Shown: piece by piece, positions 33,620 to 44,268 of the stretch | How positions within the stretch are numbered: the first letter of the stretch is position 1 | Layout: every line of letters starts with the position of its first letter | Source: Tachypleus tridentatus | Lineage: Eukaryota; Arthropoda; Merostomata; Xiphosura; Limulidae | Length of the DNA: 64,000 bases | Reading direction: 5' to 3' | Assembly: GCF_004210375.1 (NCBI RefSeq) | Contig: NC_134835.1 | Span: forward strand, 71,578,447-71,642,446 | The notes under the pieces: generated by a model | Told to the model about the DNA's origin: nothing | Databases searched by the model: none | The model's input: only the letters and a program-made list of their open reading frames with translations | Made by a program: the position numbers and the translations under genes

Positions 33620-35156
33620 CACTACGTAAAAAAATTTTACGTTTACTTGTTCCTGGGCAGAAAGTGTTATTTCCCAATTGCTTATGCCTAACGTAAGTGG
33701 AAAAGACCTATTTTTTTCTTAAAACTTTGCTTTTGTGTCCCGGGTAATGAACTTTTCAAATTTGGATATTTTCCAAAACATTCCAGATATATTCATTGCT
33801 GAGTAGCCAATAGAGAATTTTCTCGAGCTTACAATAACTTTCTAGAATGTTGTAGAACTTACAAGAATTTTCAAGTGCAAGTCGCAAGTCAGAGGAACGT
33901 TTTCTAAGCTTCCTCACTCGTCAAGATAGGTTCTGCTTCTGCCACAATGTATCCAGTCTGTGCAAAGCAATTGGAATTACCTGTAACCCAAACAAGTGAC
34001 ACCTCTTCATTGATAGCTCATCCAGAAACCTCAAATCTTTGCTGCTCCATAACGGCAGTAAGTATCAGTCTCTTCTCTTGACTCATTCGGTGCACCTCAA
34101 AGAGGAATACAACAGCATCAAGACCTTGCTAGAAGCCTTGAAGTATGATGAGTATGGCTGGGAGATTATCGGAGAATTCAAAATGATGACATTTCTGAGG
34201 GGTTTCCATGGATACTTTACCAAGTGTCCATGCTATCTTTGCCTTTGGGACAACAGCGATACCGCAGCGCACTACAACAGGAAGCACTGGCCACAACGGA
34301 CCGGGTTCTCTGTGGGGAGGCACAATGTCAAGTGTAAGCCACTAGTGCACCTTCAGAAGGTGTTGTTCCCACCATTGCTCATAAAATTGGTCTTATAAAA
34401 CAATTTGTCACAGCTCTTGATAAGGAGTGTGCAGCCTTCAAGTACCTTCGAGACTTCTTCCCTAAGCTGTCTGAGGCAAAGGTCAAACCTGGTGTCTTCA
34501 TTGGACCACAAATAGAAAAGATCCTGGAGTGCACAGAATTCCCAAGAAGCTCAGTAGGAAGGGGAAAAAAGCTTGGGGCAGTTTTGTCGCAGTGACTCGG
34601 GGCTTTTTGGGCAACCACAAGACAGAAAATTATGTTGAACTGGTTGAGGCTCTAATGAAGAACTACGACAAAATGGGCTGCAGGACGTCCCTGAAAGTCC
34701 ATATCCTTGACGCTCATCTTGATAAATTCAAGGAGAACATGAGAGCATACTGAGAGGAACAAGGCGAGCACTTCCATCAAAATATACTGGGCTTTTAACG
34801 CTGCTCCCAAGGAGAGTATAACGAAAGCATGATGGGAGACTATATTTGGGAGCTAATACGTAAAAGTGATTTACATTACAGTCGCTAACCTCAAAAATTA
34901 CTCACTTCTGAACATTTTTGTTCAACTTTAGTATAAATACATGTAAATCTTGATTCATATGTTGTTTTATTCAGTTCTTATGTGAATAAAAATGTGCAAA
35001 TTTGCCCGTTTTTCATTTCATTATTTCTATATTTCATTATTCAGGTTAAGTGGTACAAAGATTGAAGGGAATAATGGCCATTTTCTGTACTTTTACAATA
35101 AAAGCAATTAAGAAATAACACATACTATACAGGAAAAAAAAATGTGTTACATAGTG
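33620..35156 (+). mobile_element. DNA transposon with CACTA-like termini, copy 1
   Basis: The element begins CACTACGTAAAAAAATTTTA followed by ...CAGAAAGTGTTATTTCCCAATTGCTTATG. It ends with the complement of CACTATGTAACACATTTTTT...GTGTTATTTCTTAATTGCTT. The terminal inverted repeats are therefore 60 bp or more. The left flank is TTA; the right flank is TTT. The same ends bound the second copy (46059-50685), where both flanks are TTA, so a 3-bp target duplication is likely. Total length is 1537 bp, matching copy 2 once its hAT insert is removed. Termini suggest the CACTA/CMC group; the superfamily is not certain. Confidence 0.8.
33928..34866 (+). pseudogene. Transposon-encoded protein of unassigned family, broken
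   Basis: Recognisable blocks in order: FCFCHNVSSLCKAIGI, HLFIDSSSRNLKSLLLHNG, HSVHLKEEYNSIKTLLEALK, EYGWEIIGEFKMMTFLRG, KCPCYLCLWDNSDTAAHY, then in another frame LIKQFVTALDKECAAFKYLR, AKVKPGVFIGPQIEKILECT, and LGNHKTENYVELVEALMKNY with LKVHILDAHLDKFKENM. An Asp in FIDSS and a CxxC followed by a distant His resemble RNase H-like transposases. A TGA interrupts before HLFID, a frameshift lies near 34385, and more lie after 34560. I know this protein as a repeated family in invertebrate genomes but cannot name it. Confidence 0.75.
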
Positions 35157-35196
35157 TTTTCAAGTGAAATCACAAACGACCATAATTAAATATTTG

Positions 35197-35475
35197 ACTT
35201 TCAAATGCGCTCAGCCTGGCCAGGTAGTTAATGTGAGGGTAGCGGGTTCAAATCCAAATCGCACCAAATATGTCCACCCTTTCAGCCAGAGGGCGTTGTG
35301 ATGTGCGATCAATCCAACTATTCGTTGGTAAAAGAGTAATTCAAGAATTGGGGATAGGTGGAAACGATTAGCTCTCTCTCCTATAGTCTTTCACTGCTAA
35401 ATTATGGAAGGCCAGCGCAGATATCTCTCATGTAGTTTCTCGCGAAATTCAAAAACAAATAAACACTTTCAAATG
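35197..35475 (+). repeat. SINE family A copy, diverged, perfect target duplication
   Basis: The SINE proper is 35208-35464, with its head shortened (CAGCCTGGCCAGGTAGTTAA joined to TGAGGGTAGCGGGTTCAAATC). The body is diverged but complete. ACTTTCAAATG repeats exactly at 35197-35207 and 35465-35475. Confidence 0.92.
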
Positions 35476-36328
35476 TACTCTATAACTGTGGCTTCACATA
35501 ATACAATATTTTGTCAATATTATGATTAAATATTTCAACTAATAAATAAGTATAGCACTGAAACTTGCTGTGAGCACTAAATCTCGCTGTCAAACATTTA
35601 TTGTTGAAAGTCAGTATCAACGTAACGACTTGTTCCACATTTTATTTTTGTTAACTTTACGTCGCTAAAAAGTTGTGAAATAAAACCTTTAGAATGGTTT
35701 GGTGGCGTGTTAATTTGTAATTTATAACACCAGCTCTTTCTGTGATGTATGTTAAGACGAGAATCTTTCTGATTACATGTGTTAATTCTAGTTTATAACT
35801 TAACTAGTCTACGGGAATCGAGCATGGTAATTCTTCAGGTACGTAGAAGAAATATTGCTGCTTTTCCACATTCCAGTGCCGAAAACGTTCGCTGGGCAAA
35901 ATGTTAATTTGACATTTCGATGAATATTGTATTTAAACGAGATTGTTTATATGCAATATTCAAGGATATTCTTTACGAGTCACGATACTGACCTCTACGA
36001 ATGGCTGTTATGTGCGTTATGGATGCCAGTACGAAATCGCTTTCGTGGTGCTTACCGATATATCTCTCTCTGTCTCTGACAGCTCGTTGAAGAGTTAAAT
36101 TTTGTCCTTGAAAATTTATCTTATGAAATAGAATATGAATCGTTTTTTTAAATCTGTTGTCAACATATGCATCAGAATTTTTACTTGTTTAACAACTGCA
36201 AATTTTCCAAGCATCAAGTTATCTTGTTTTTAAGTCGCTTCGCAAAGAGAAATATCCCTTGTGTATTTGTATTTCTTTAAACGTCGCACATTTTAAAATG
36301 AGACTTCCGTAACCTCTCTGTTTTTCTC
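35476..36328. other. Non-coding, no feature seen
   Basis: AT-rich, with no recognisable exon or repeat. Confidence 0.4.
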
Positions 36329-36450
36329 GTTTGTTATTAATTACAGAGCTACACAAAAGGCTTATCTCTCTGTGCTATGCTAATTTGGGTATCAAAACCC
36401 AGTTTCCAATAGTATAAGCCCGCAAACATATCAGTGTGCCACTAAGTGGC
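36329..36450 (-). repeat. SINE family B copy
   Basis: CTCGTTTGTTATTAATTACA (tail complement), TTTGGGTATCAAAACCCAG (B box) and CATATCAGTGTGCCACTAAG (head). It is the first of three tRNA-SINE pieces in a row. Confidence 0.85.
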
Positions 36451-36464
36451 ATCTCTACTAGGTG

Positions 36465-36590
36465 TTTGTGTTTCTTATAACAAAGCAACATCGAGCTATT
36501 TGTTGTATCAACCAAGGGGAATGAAATCCCTCATCTTAGCGTTCTAAATTCGTAGACTTTCCACTGTCCCAACGGAAAACCGCATCTCTT
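36465..36590 (-). repeat. SINE family C copy
   Basis: CTTATAACAAAGCAACATCG and AGCTATTTGTTGTATCAACC match the family-C 3' part (minus-strand sense CGATGTTGCTTTGTTATAAG). GGGGAATGAAATCCCTCATC is the B-box complement and TTTCCACTGTCCCAACGG the head. It is more complete than the copy at 16921. Confidence 0.75.
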
Positions 36591-36604
36591 CCAGTGTCGT
36601 TTTT

Positions 36605-36720
36605 AACTCAAAACTACATATTATGTTATAATGCGCTTTGCCTATCGCGATGAATGGAACCCTTCAAAACTTTCAGCAGTTTAAATTGGTACATATACCG
36701 CTGACCTATCAGTGGCCGTC
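36605..36720 (-). repeat. SINE family B-like copy, degenerate
   Basis: AACTCAAAACTACATATTAT (tail side), CCTATCGCGATGAATGGAAC and ACATATACCGCTGACCTATC (head side) align with family B in reverse, with many changes. Confidence 0.55.
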
Positions 36721-37159
36721 GTCTTGGACTGTTACTCAACCGTTTCAATTAACTTGCGATGAAATCATCCATCTAAAATTTAAATATCAGAGGTGCCAAG
36801 ATAATCAACCACTTCAGTAGGTGTAAACTTACTGTTTCCTTTCTTCCTTTATAAATAAAAATGAACATGAGGATGGTGGGAAGCACTTGGGTGAACAATG
36901 GAATTTTATATACATAAATGTAAACAATTAAAGTAATTAAATATGTTTCGATTTGTTATGTGTGATTGGAAATTACAGGATCAGTAACTTTGAACTCCAA
37001 TATACATCACCGCTATAAAAAACTTGAGCACATGATGTTTATGACAATGCTGGAGAATTTCAAGGTGGTTCTAATCACTCAGTGCCCTTCTGAAAACCCT
37101 AATACCCATATTTGAAACAACAACGAACATAGCACTTAATGTATGCTTATGGACGATTT
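36721..37159. other. Non-coding, no feature seen
   Basis: AT-rich; no exon or repeat was recognised. Confidence 0.4.
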
Positions 37160-37383
37160 TGCTTTTGAATTTCGCGCAAAGTTACACGAGGGCTATTTGC
37201 GCTAACCGTCCATAATTTAGCGGTGTAAAACTAAAGGGAGGGCAGCTGGTCATCACCACCCACCGCCAACTGTTAAAACGCTCCCACGGCTTAAAAAGCG
37301 AACATGTTTAGTGTGACGGGATTTCGAATCCGCGACCTTAAGATTACAAGTCGTGCGCTCGTAGCTATCTGGCTACGCCGGGC
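37160..37383 (-). repeat. SINE family A copy with internal deletion
   Basis: Reverse copy from TTTTGAATTTCGCGCAAAGT to GGCTACGCCGGGC. About 50 bases that normally hold the complement of GTTGGTAAAAGAGTAGCCC are missing between CGCCAACTGTT and AAAACGCTCCC. No target duplication was found. Confidence 0.9.
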
Positions 37384-37721
37384 TGATGATACTTCATACG
37401 GTTATTTTAAGGTTATTTATTTAGTTCGTTTTATTTAAACAGAATAATTTCAAAAGTGGTATTTTTGTTCAACTTGAATTATTAAATAACTGATCGTTAA
37501 ATATATACGGATCCATGTGATATAATTTAAACAGCTTTTTGTTCAAAGCACTAGCCCATTAATTGACACCAAGAAAAGTAATTATGAATTTTTATCAATT
37601 ATCACAACTTTCTCTGATAGCAATTTGACAGTTTGTAATGCGAAGAAAACCAAATAGAGTTATCTGTTAATTTATGTCTATTACCAAAAGTGTTGGTATA
37701 TTATTTACATATAATGAATTC

Positions 37722-37846
37722 CCCTCCCGCCAATTGCTCAGCGATAATTTTGAGCGCTTATAACTTTAAAATTTGGGTTTCGATATTCGTGGTTGGCAGA
37801 GCTCACGTACCTTATTGTGTTTCTCTGTGATTAATACCAAACAAAA
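37722..37846 (+). repeat. SINE family B copy
   Basis: Head CCTCCCGCCAATTGCTCAGC, B box TGGGTTTCGATATTCGTGG, body TTGGCAGAGCTCACGTACC, tail TTTCTCTGTGATTAATACCA. Confidence 0.8.
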
Positions 37847-39470
37847 GCACAATGCAGTTCTCATAATCTTAATATTTTGATAAAAGCAGATTTCCACTGA
37901 AACGAGGAAACTGATCATTGTATAAAGCAAAAAATCGAAACGAACTAAGTTTCATACCATCAATAGTGGGCACTTTCCATTGGCCTTTAATGTTTTAAAA
38001 TACTTTTAGTTGCTAACCATTACATTTCGCTACAGTGACAAAAGATATTTATTTCTAAAGTGTGACAGAATTCTCTAAACTATTAGACCTATTTCCCAGT
38101 ATTGACTAGGCATGATTTAGGGTTGAATGCACAACCCTACGAACATGAGGGATGGTTTTCGTGGAAAACACTAGCTCCACCTATACGAACTGAGGCGATT
38201 TAAAATCTTCAAAACAAAAGTGACTCGCCGATGCCCGAGGTTCTAAATAAAGCTTGATTTAGTATTCGTGCGAATGGCCGTAGTCTCCAACACTCTGCCT
38301 ACGGGCAACTCGTGGCATGCTTCTCATATTTATATGCCGGATGTAATACAAGCAAGCATATGTGTTTTCACCCTCTAATCATCAGACGGGCGGGATTCGT
38401 GACGCGCGAGGGGGTGGCCGTCCTCTAACCCGGGCTCGTGCCTGCTACAGCTAGGCCGCGCGAGGAGCGTGCCAGGAGGACGTTCGGCCCGTGTCTTGTT
38501 AGCATTATCGAGAAAGCTAGCTCGAAAATATAATCAGCAACTTTTTATAGCTAACTCTTAATTGTTATTTAATTATTGTGTTTTTCATAATTTCTTTACT
38601 TTCTTCTGACTACTGTTAATTGTTTTGTGATATTTCAATGGTCTCAGCAGGTGGAAGTGTTTTCCTTTTTGTCAAGGCTACGTGGGTGTGAAATTAACAT
38701 TTTATCTCTTCCTTTCCTTCAATAAATATGTCACAAGTTTAAGAAGATGCAGTTGTATTTAATAAAATGTTCATATACTAAAATGACCGATAATCTAAGA
38801 AGAATACGAGAAACTTTAAACAAGGTCAAAGGTTAACGATTTCCTGCCTCAAAGATAGACTTGAACGACAAAGCTATGGTAGTATAAATATTTTTATGAA
38901 GTAATTCTAATGATCGTTCTTGAGTAGAACTGGGGTTGTTATACTTTTAACAGGGATAAATTAATTTATCTGTAACTTGAACTGTTGTTAGAAAGGCACG
39001 TTGAAAATTAACAAGGATACACGTGATATCATTTGCTTAGCCCTTATTTTCCCTTCCTTCCAAAACCCAGACCTGTAAGTACAAATTATTGTATTAAAAT
39101 GTATTAGATAATACTCTACTGGAATGTATACGAGTTAAATAAAAATATTTCACCAGTGCTGGTTAAGAAAATTCTGGAAATTTTACTTCTGATTAAGTTA
39201 ATCAAAGGAAAGTAAGAAAGCGCGAAAGAGGCAATGCTAGGTGCCCAAGAGATTCGGTGATCGAGCCCACAGGCACGAGAATTTTCGGCGTTTCAGTATG
39301 AAGTCGATGATGGTTTTCTATTCTGATTTCTAGTGACACAGGCTGAGATTCGGGACACAGATCCCGTGATACAGTGCCTGGCGACGCCTCTGATGTGTGA
39401 GCTTACAGTACAAGACTAACATATACCGGCTTCTTCTCTCGTCCTTTCTTATTTCTTGTTTGCTTTTTTG
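37847..39470. other. Non-coding apart from a CpG-rich patch
   Basis: No exon was recognised. The notable content is the GC- and CpG-rich patch at 38380-38505, listed separately. Sequence 39215-39410 is also less AT-rich and unassigned. Confidence 0.4.
38380..38505. promoter_or_regulatory. Compact CpG-rich patch, possible promoter or unknown element
   Basis: About 125 bp with roughly 17 CpG dinucleotides (for example GACGCGCGAGG, GGCCGCGCGAGGAGC) inside strongly AT-rich DNA. The motif CGCGCGAGG occurs twice. No TATA-like box, open frame or repeat family was recognised. It could be an unmethylated CpG island at a transcription start, or a fragment of a GC-rich element such as rDNA or a retroelement. 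Function is not shown. Confidence 0.3.
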
Positions 39471-39740
39471 TTCTGAATTTCGCTCAAAGCTACAAGAGGG
39501 CTATCTGCGCTAGCCGTCCCTAATTTTGCAGTGTAAGACTAGAGGGAAGGCAGGGAAGGTAGTCATCACTACCCACGGCCAACTCTTAGGCTACTCTTTT
39601 ACCAACAAATAGTGGGATTGACCGTAACATTATAACGCCCCCACAGCTGAAATGGCGAGTATGTTTGGTGCGACGTGGTTTCGAACCCGCGACGCTCGGA
39701 TTATGAGTCGAGTGCCTTAACCCACTTGGCCATGCCGGAC
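39471..39740 (-). repeat. SINE family A copy
   Basis: TTCTGAATTTCGCTCAAAGC to GGCCATGCCGGACC, with B-box complement TGGTTTCGAACCCG. A 9-base local duplication (GGAAGGCAGGGAAGGTAG) interrupts the usual GGAAGGCAGCTAG. It is the last family-A copy in the window; none follows in the remaining 24 kb. Confidence 0.92.
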
Positions 39741-41249
39741 CTTTTTATTTTTTGAAGTCTTTGAATAACACTGGTGCTCACAAGGCATTCTTCAAGGACA
39801 ACGATGGTGATAATGCATGAAAATATAAATTACAGTTGCAAATCAAAACTAAATTCGTGATCGTGTACAGCTAATACACAAAACAAAGCCTAGTGGGAGA
39901 TATTTGAGGCATTTGCTTTTCTTTGACAATTTAAAACAGAACTATCAAATATTTTGAAGTGCAATTTATTAAGTTTTCTAAATATTTCAGGAACAAAAGT
40001 AAAACGTATTGTTTTAAGGGTATATTAGACAGAATAACGTTGTGGGTAGCTACAATGGTCTATTCCTGCTGTAATAAAGACGATCTTTAGGCATATGTAC
40101 TGAGGCCTTCTTTGACCTGAATGAGGCCTCAGTATAAAGCAGAAACGTTGTCCAACCATAGAAACAGCCAGTGACAGTCCATTGAGGCTAACAAAGTAAA
40201 TTATTTCTGTTCACATGATTTCAGAACTCCCTATATATTTACTCATAAGTTTTGGGCTGCAAGACCTGTCCTACTAATATTATAGTTTCTGAACAATAAA
40301 GTTGTATGTTCACTTACTCAGTTAAGTATCGCAAGAGAAAGACAAGTGCACACACTCTTGAAAGTTGGTATTACGAAAGTACATTTAAATTGACTTTCGT
40401 AACTTCAGAATAATCTAATGAAATTAACATTCAGAGTTCTGCTCTTAAATTATCTGTACAGTGCAGGAAACGTTATCTAAACTACATTATTTTGTGACAA
40501 TGTTTTTGTTTTAATAGATCAGTGATTATAAGACATAAATATAATTAAATATTACTGGAAGTACCTGTGTTTAGTAAATTGATCTATTACCTAAAATAAC
40601 AGAATTTTGAGTTAACACACAAAAATATTATGGGTCATTACCTACATCAATTGTTTCTTAAACAAGGGCCTATCCGTTTTACATGCAAGGGAACAAAATA
40701 ATATTACACATTTAGAAAAACGCGCAGTCGCTGCTCCCTTGACAATAAATGCCTTAAAGGTTCTAATGATCGAGGATATGACCTCTGGTACTGAATTCTC
40801 ATCTTTAAGTCTCCCTGTCAGTGGTCTTCTCCCCGGGGTGTCGGGATATGGGTGTGGGGTGCACGAGCTTTATCATCCCACCCACAAAGATTAAAAGATA
40901 AAAAATCACCCTAGCTGTCCCGCCCAGGATAAGCATCGTGAATTCTTTTGCACATCTCCGAAAGTCCTCTGAAACATATTTTGATTGCATATGGCTTTAA
41001 AAACCTATTACGATTGTGGGTATGCAAGGTTTCAATGTTCTTGTTATTACCATCCACGTTTAAGATAAAGTTTCTCAATTTTGTGTTCAGCATTTTACTG
41101 CAGTTACAGCCTTCACAGTAAGGACGATTATTTCTTAGAACAGACACAACGTTTCAATCACTGGTATGATAATTCTCAAGTAAACTAAAAAAAATCGTCT
41201 TTCTGAGAAGTTTTACGCCTTTTCATTCTGTTAATGTCAAATTTTGCTT
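39741..41249. other. Non-coding or unassigned element remnant, with a hairpin
   Basis: ACTGAGGCCT at 40099-40108 and its exact complement at 40124-40133 form a hairpin, followed by AAAGCAGAAACGTTGTCC, a style seen at Penelope-like element ends. Between 40800 and 41150 two overlapping minus-strand frames could belong to a decayed element but were not recognised. Confidence 0.4.
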
Positions 41250-41632
41250 CATTGACTTCTTTTTTTGTTTAGTATTTTTCAAGTTTTTTCTTTTCTTTCT
41301 TTTGTTACTAATTTCAACTATGATGTCTTCCAATGGACTTGATTGTGGTTGGGTATGAAAATTGCCCATTAAGTTGTTCTTCATTTTTGGAATGTTGAAT
41401 GTTACTTGTAATTCCTTGTTGTCCTTCAATGAATTAGGCGGGAATTCTTCTCGTGATCTTGGACTCGTTGTTCACTGGATTTGCGATTTGATTCTGTTGT
41501 TACTTTTTTGCAGAGGTCTTCAAAGTTGGTTTTTAAATATAAATTGGAATGGTGGGAGGAATTACTGCATAGCCAAGACCTTTATTTACGGCTATGGTTT
41601 GATATTCACCGAGTTAAAAGTTCGCGAGGTTC
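41250..41632 (-). mobile_element. Penelope-like retroelement fragment, left arm
   Basis: Read on the minus strand, this piece aligns with 42320-42675 over most of its length: ACTCGGTGAATATCAAACC, CAAATCGCAAATCCAGTGAA, TTCATTGAAGGACAACAAGG, CCACAATCAAGTCCATTGG. Broken frames give NIPKMKNNLMGNFHTQPQ and upstream a stretch like that of the other arm. It retains its CpG sites. The family assignment rests on the other arm. Confidence 0.6.
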
Positions 41633-42262
41633 TTTAGAGTGTCTGGTTTGTGTTTTATACGTCTAACCTGATTCTTCAATATCAAGAAGTAGCACGAAAG
41701 ATAAAATGCTGAAACTAAGAAAAGCCATTTAAAACCCGCAAGGAACAGGTAAACTATACATACGTAAATTTAATCCCTTTTTATCAAAGATATTGTTTAA
41801 TTTCCCTGTCATGAATCCTACAAAAGCCAGCTAAGCCTAATTTTGCCATTAAACAATACAAGCTTCATTGAAAGAATCAACTGTCATGGAGGGATAGGAA
41901 GGAAGTTACTCTATTCCAAAAAACAAGAAAAATTTGAAATTGAATAATGTAATTTTATGTTTAACATTTATAAAAACTTGCAGAAAGAAAAAAAATTGAC
42001 ATAAACCTTCCTTAAAATAAAACTGAACCTCCTGCCCGACATAAAAATCAAAATATCAGAGAAGACACCAAAATAAAATTTTTACAAATTATAAAGGATG
42101 AAACATAGAAAAATACAAAAAAAAATTCCCGCAAAAATGAATCTCCATAGTAACTTTGCACGAGTAAACACCCTTGTAGATTGTAATTTATTTTCATCAC
42201 TAATGCACAAAAGCACCTACTTTAAAAGCTTGGCTATCATTTGAATGCTAGAATAACTTTGC

Positions 42263-42675
42263 TTGTCAGCTAAACCCCAAACAAACATAGAACCAGAGAC
42301 TGTAAAGACCAATATAACCATCTTCAAAAACTTTCAACTCAGTGAATATCATACCATAGCCATAAATAAAAGTCTTAACTACACATCAACTCCCACCATT
42401 ACAGTATTAGATTTAAAAACCATACTCCAAGGTCTCTGTAAAAAAGTAATAATAGATTCAAATCACAAATCCAGTGAACAACAAGTAATCCAAAGCAACA
42501 AGAAGAATTTCCATCTAATTCATTGAAGGACAACAACAAGGAATTACAATAAATATTCAACATTCCAAAAATCAAGAACAACTTAATGGGCAGTTTTCAT
42601 ACCCAACCACAACCAGGTCCATTAGAAGACATCATAGTTACAAATTAGTAACAAAAAAAAGAAAAAAAAACTAAA
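42263..42675 (+). mobile_element. Penelope-like retroelement fragment, right arm
   Basis: An open frame at 42263-42526 includes FQLSEYHTIAINKSLNYTST followed by PTITVLDLKTIL. The pattern of a conserved leader helix, N-K-x-L-N-Y-T-x-T-P and then a hydrophobic D-L stretch, resembles the region just before the reverse transcriptase in Penelope-like proteins (L-x-K-G-L-N-F-x-P-T-P). The reverse transcriptase and GIY-YIG parts are absent. It is the inverted partner of 41250-41632, about 690 bp away. All CpG sites of the left arm are CpA here. Confidence 0.6.
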
Positions 42676-44268
42676 CAAAAAATAAGGCTATAAAGCAAAA
42701 TTTGACCACATTAGAAAAGTCTAACAACTTTTTAGGAAGAAGGAAGACAATTTTTAGTCACTTGAGGATGAATGTACCAATGATCTAAACATTATATGTG
42801 TTTTGAAAATAATATTCATCACTGTAAGAGCTGTAACTTGTAATGAAAAAAAAAATGTTGAAACATTTTTCACAATAAATGAATATTAAGTGTACAGCAT
42901 TTAAAATAATATATTTTTAAATGTTTCATTCTAAATATTTTATTACACAAATTTCTTAACGATTCATCCAACCAAACTGGTAAATAATGTATTTTTAATT
43001 AGTTTCTGTGAAACCAAATATATGGTGAACACTCAATGTATTTTGAAGTTTTAAAATAGTTTTAGCTAGGACCATTAAAATTATCTGGTCACATTAAATT
43101 AGTTTAAATAAAGAATTCCATCTGTAACATCATATTTATAGCATTTTTTTTTATATTGCCACACAACTGAGAGGAAACAGTACGTTTTTTACCCTAACAG
43201 CTTCAAATAATTGCATTAAAACAATACAATGAAATACTTAAGAAAACTTATTTTTTTAAATGTATCTTTGTGCAATGAATCCAGAAAGATTTCATGATAT
43301 ATATAAACCACATACTAAGAAATATAAGTGAAAGGAAAAAAACGCATAAGGCACTCTAGAGCTTCCTCAAGATATTTATTGGATAAAAGCCAAGATATTA
43401 CAAAAACCAGAACACTTACAATTTCATAAATTGCTCTTGAAGTTGGTCACAAAACCACACTAACTACAGAGCTGATGAGATATCAGAATCTACCTTGTTA
43501 GGCATGAAAAGCTTTAACCAGATAAAACAGTTTTTACTAGCACATTTAAGAGTTTTTATAGGCAAAGGCAATTTCCTAAGACATTCTTTTTTCTCTTAAA
43601 TAAAAAAAACATGAGTAAACAACTAACACATGGCTTTTCAAACATCATGTTTAGAGAAAACTGTAACTACACTGCACTTTTCCATAGGTACATAGCTTTT
43701 TATAAATGAACTTTTCATTATAAAATAACATCTAAAACCAAAACACACAACGTGAGCACTTATACGCACATGCACACACACAGAATTAATGCATAAAACC
43801 ACTGACTCCTAGTCCTTTTTTAATCTAAAAGTAATAAATAAAGATAAAAGTTGGAGATTTATCCTTTTCCCAGGCACCTTTTTATCAAAATGAAGAAAAC
43901 ATGTAAAATAGAAATGATGATAAACCTAACAAATTTGTTTAACTAAATACTTCATAGCATTTGTTCTTCAAATCACTAGGCTGAAAAATGCACCTACAGC
44001 TTGAGCAGTGGCATCTAAACACACAGCATTTCTGAAACTTTGCTTCAGAAGTGGTCTGTATTGGTTTCTATGTCACTATGAATGATTTTTATCTCGGTCT
44101 TTCAGGTTAATAAGTGGAGACAATCACATAAAAAGATACGAAGCAGAATAGTATATATCTGCAAGAACCAGTAATATTACTGCTTAGGGGAATTAAAACA
44201 ATATCTTTTTTTTTTTAATGTATAATTACATAAATTTCAGTGCCAAACCTAGGTAAAACAGGTCACCT
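42676..44268 (-). other. Probable 3' untranslated region and end of the FXR-family gene
   Basis: AT-rich sequence downstream of the stop codon at 44269. Possible polyadenylation signals on the minus strand (TTTATT on the plus strand) occur near 43374 and 42936. CpG is almost absent between 42163 and 42959, which suggests that the transcription unit extends to about 42.2 kb. Neither the end of the transcript nor the signal used can be fixed from sequence alone. Confidence 0.4.

Noticed and set aside
41362..41666. Plus-strand leucine-rich frames, and a similar minus-strand frame at 42399-42581
   Set aside because: They resemble each other only because they are antisense readings of the two inverted Penelope-like arms.
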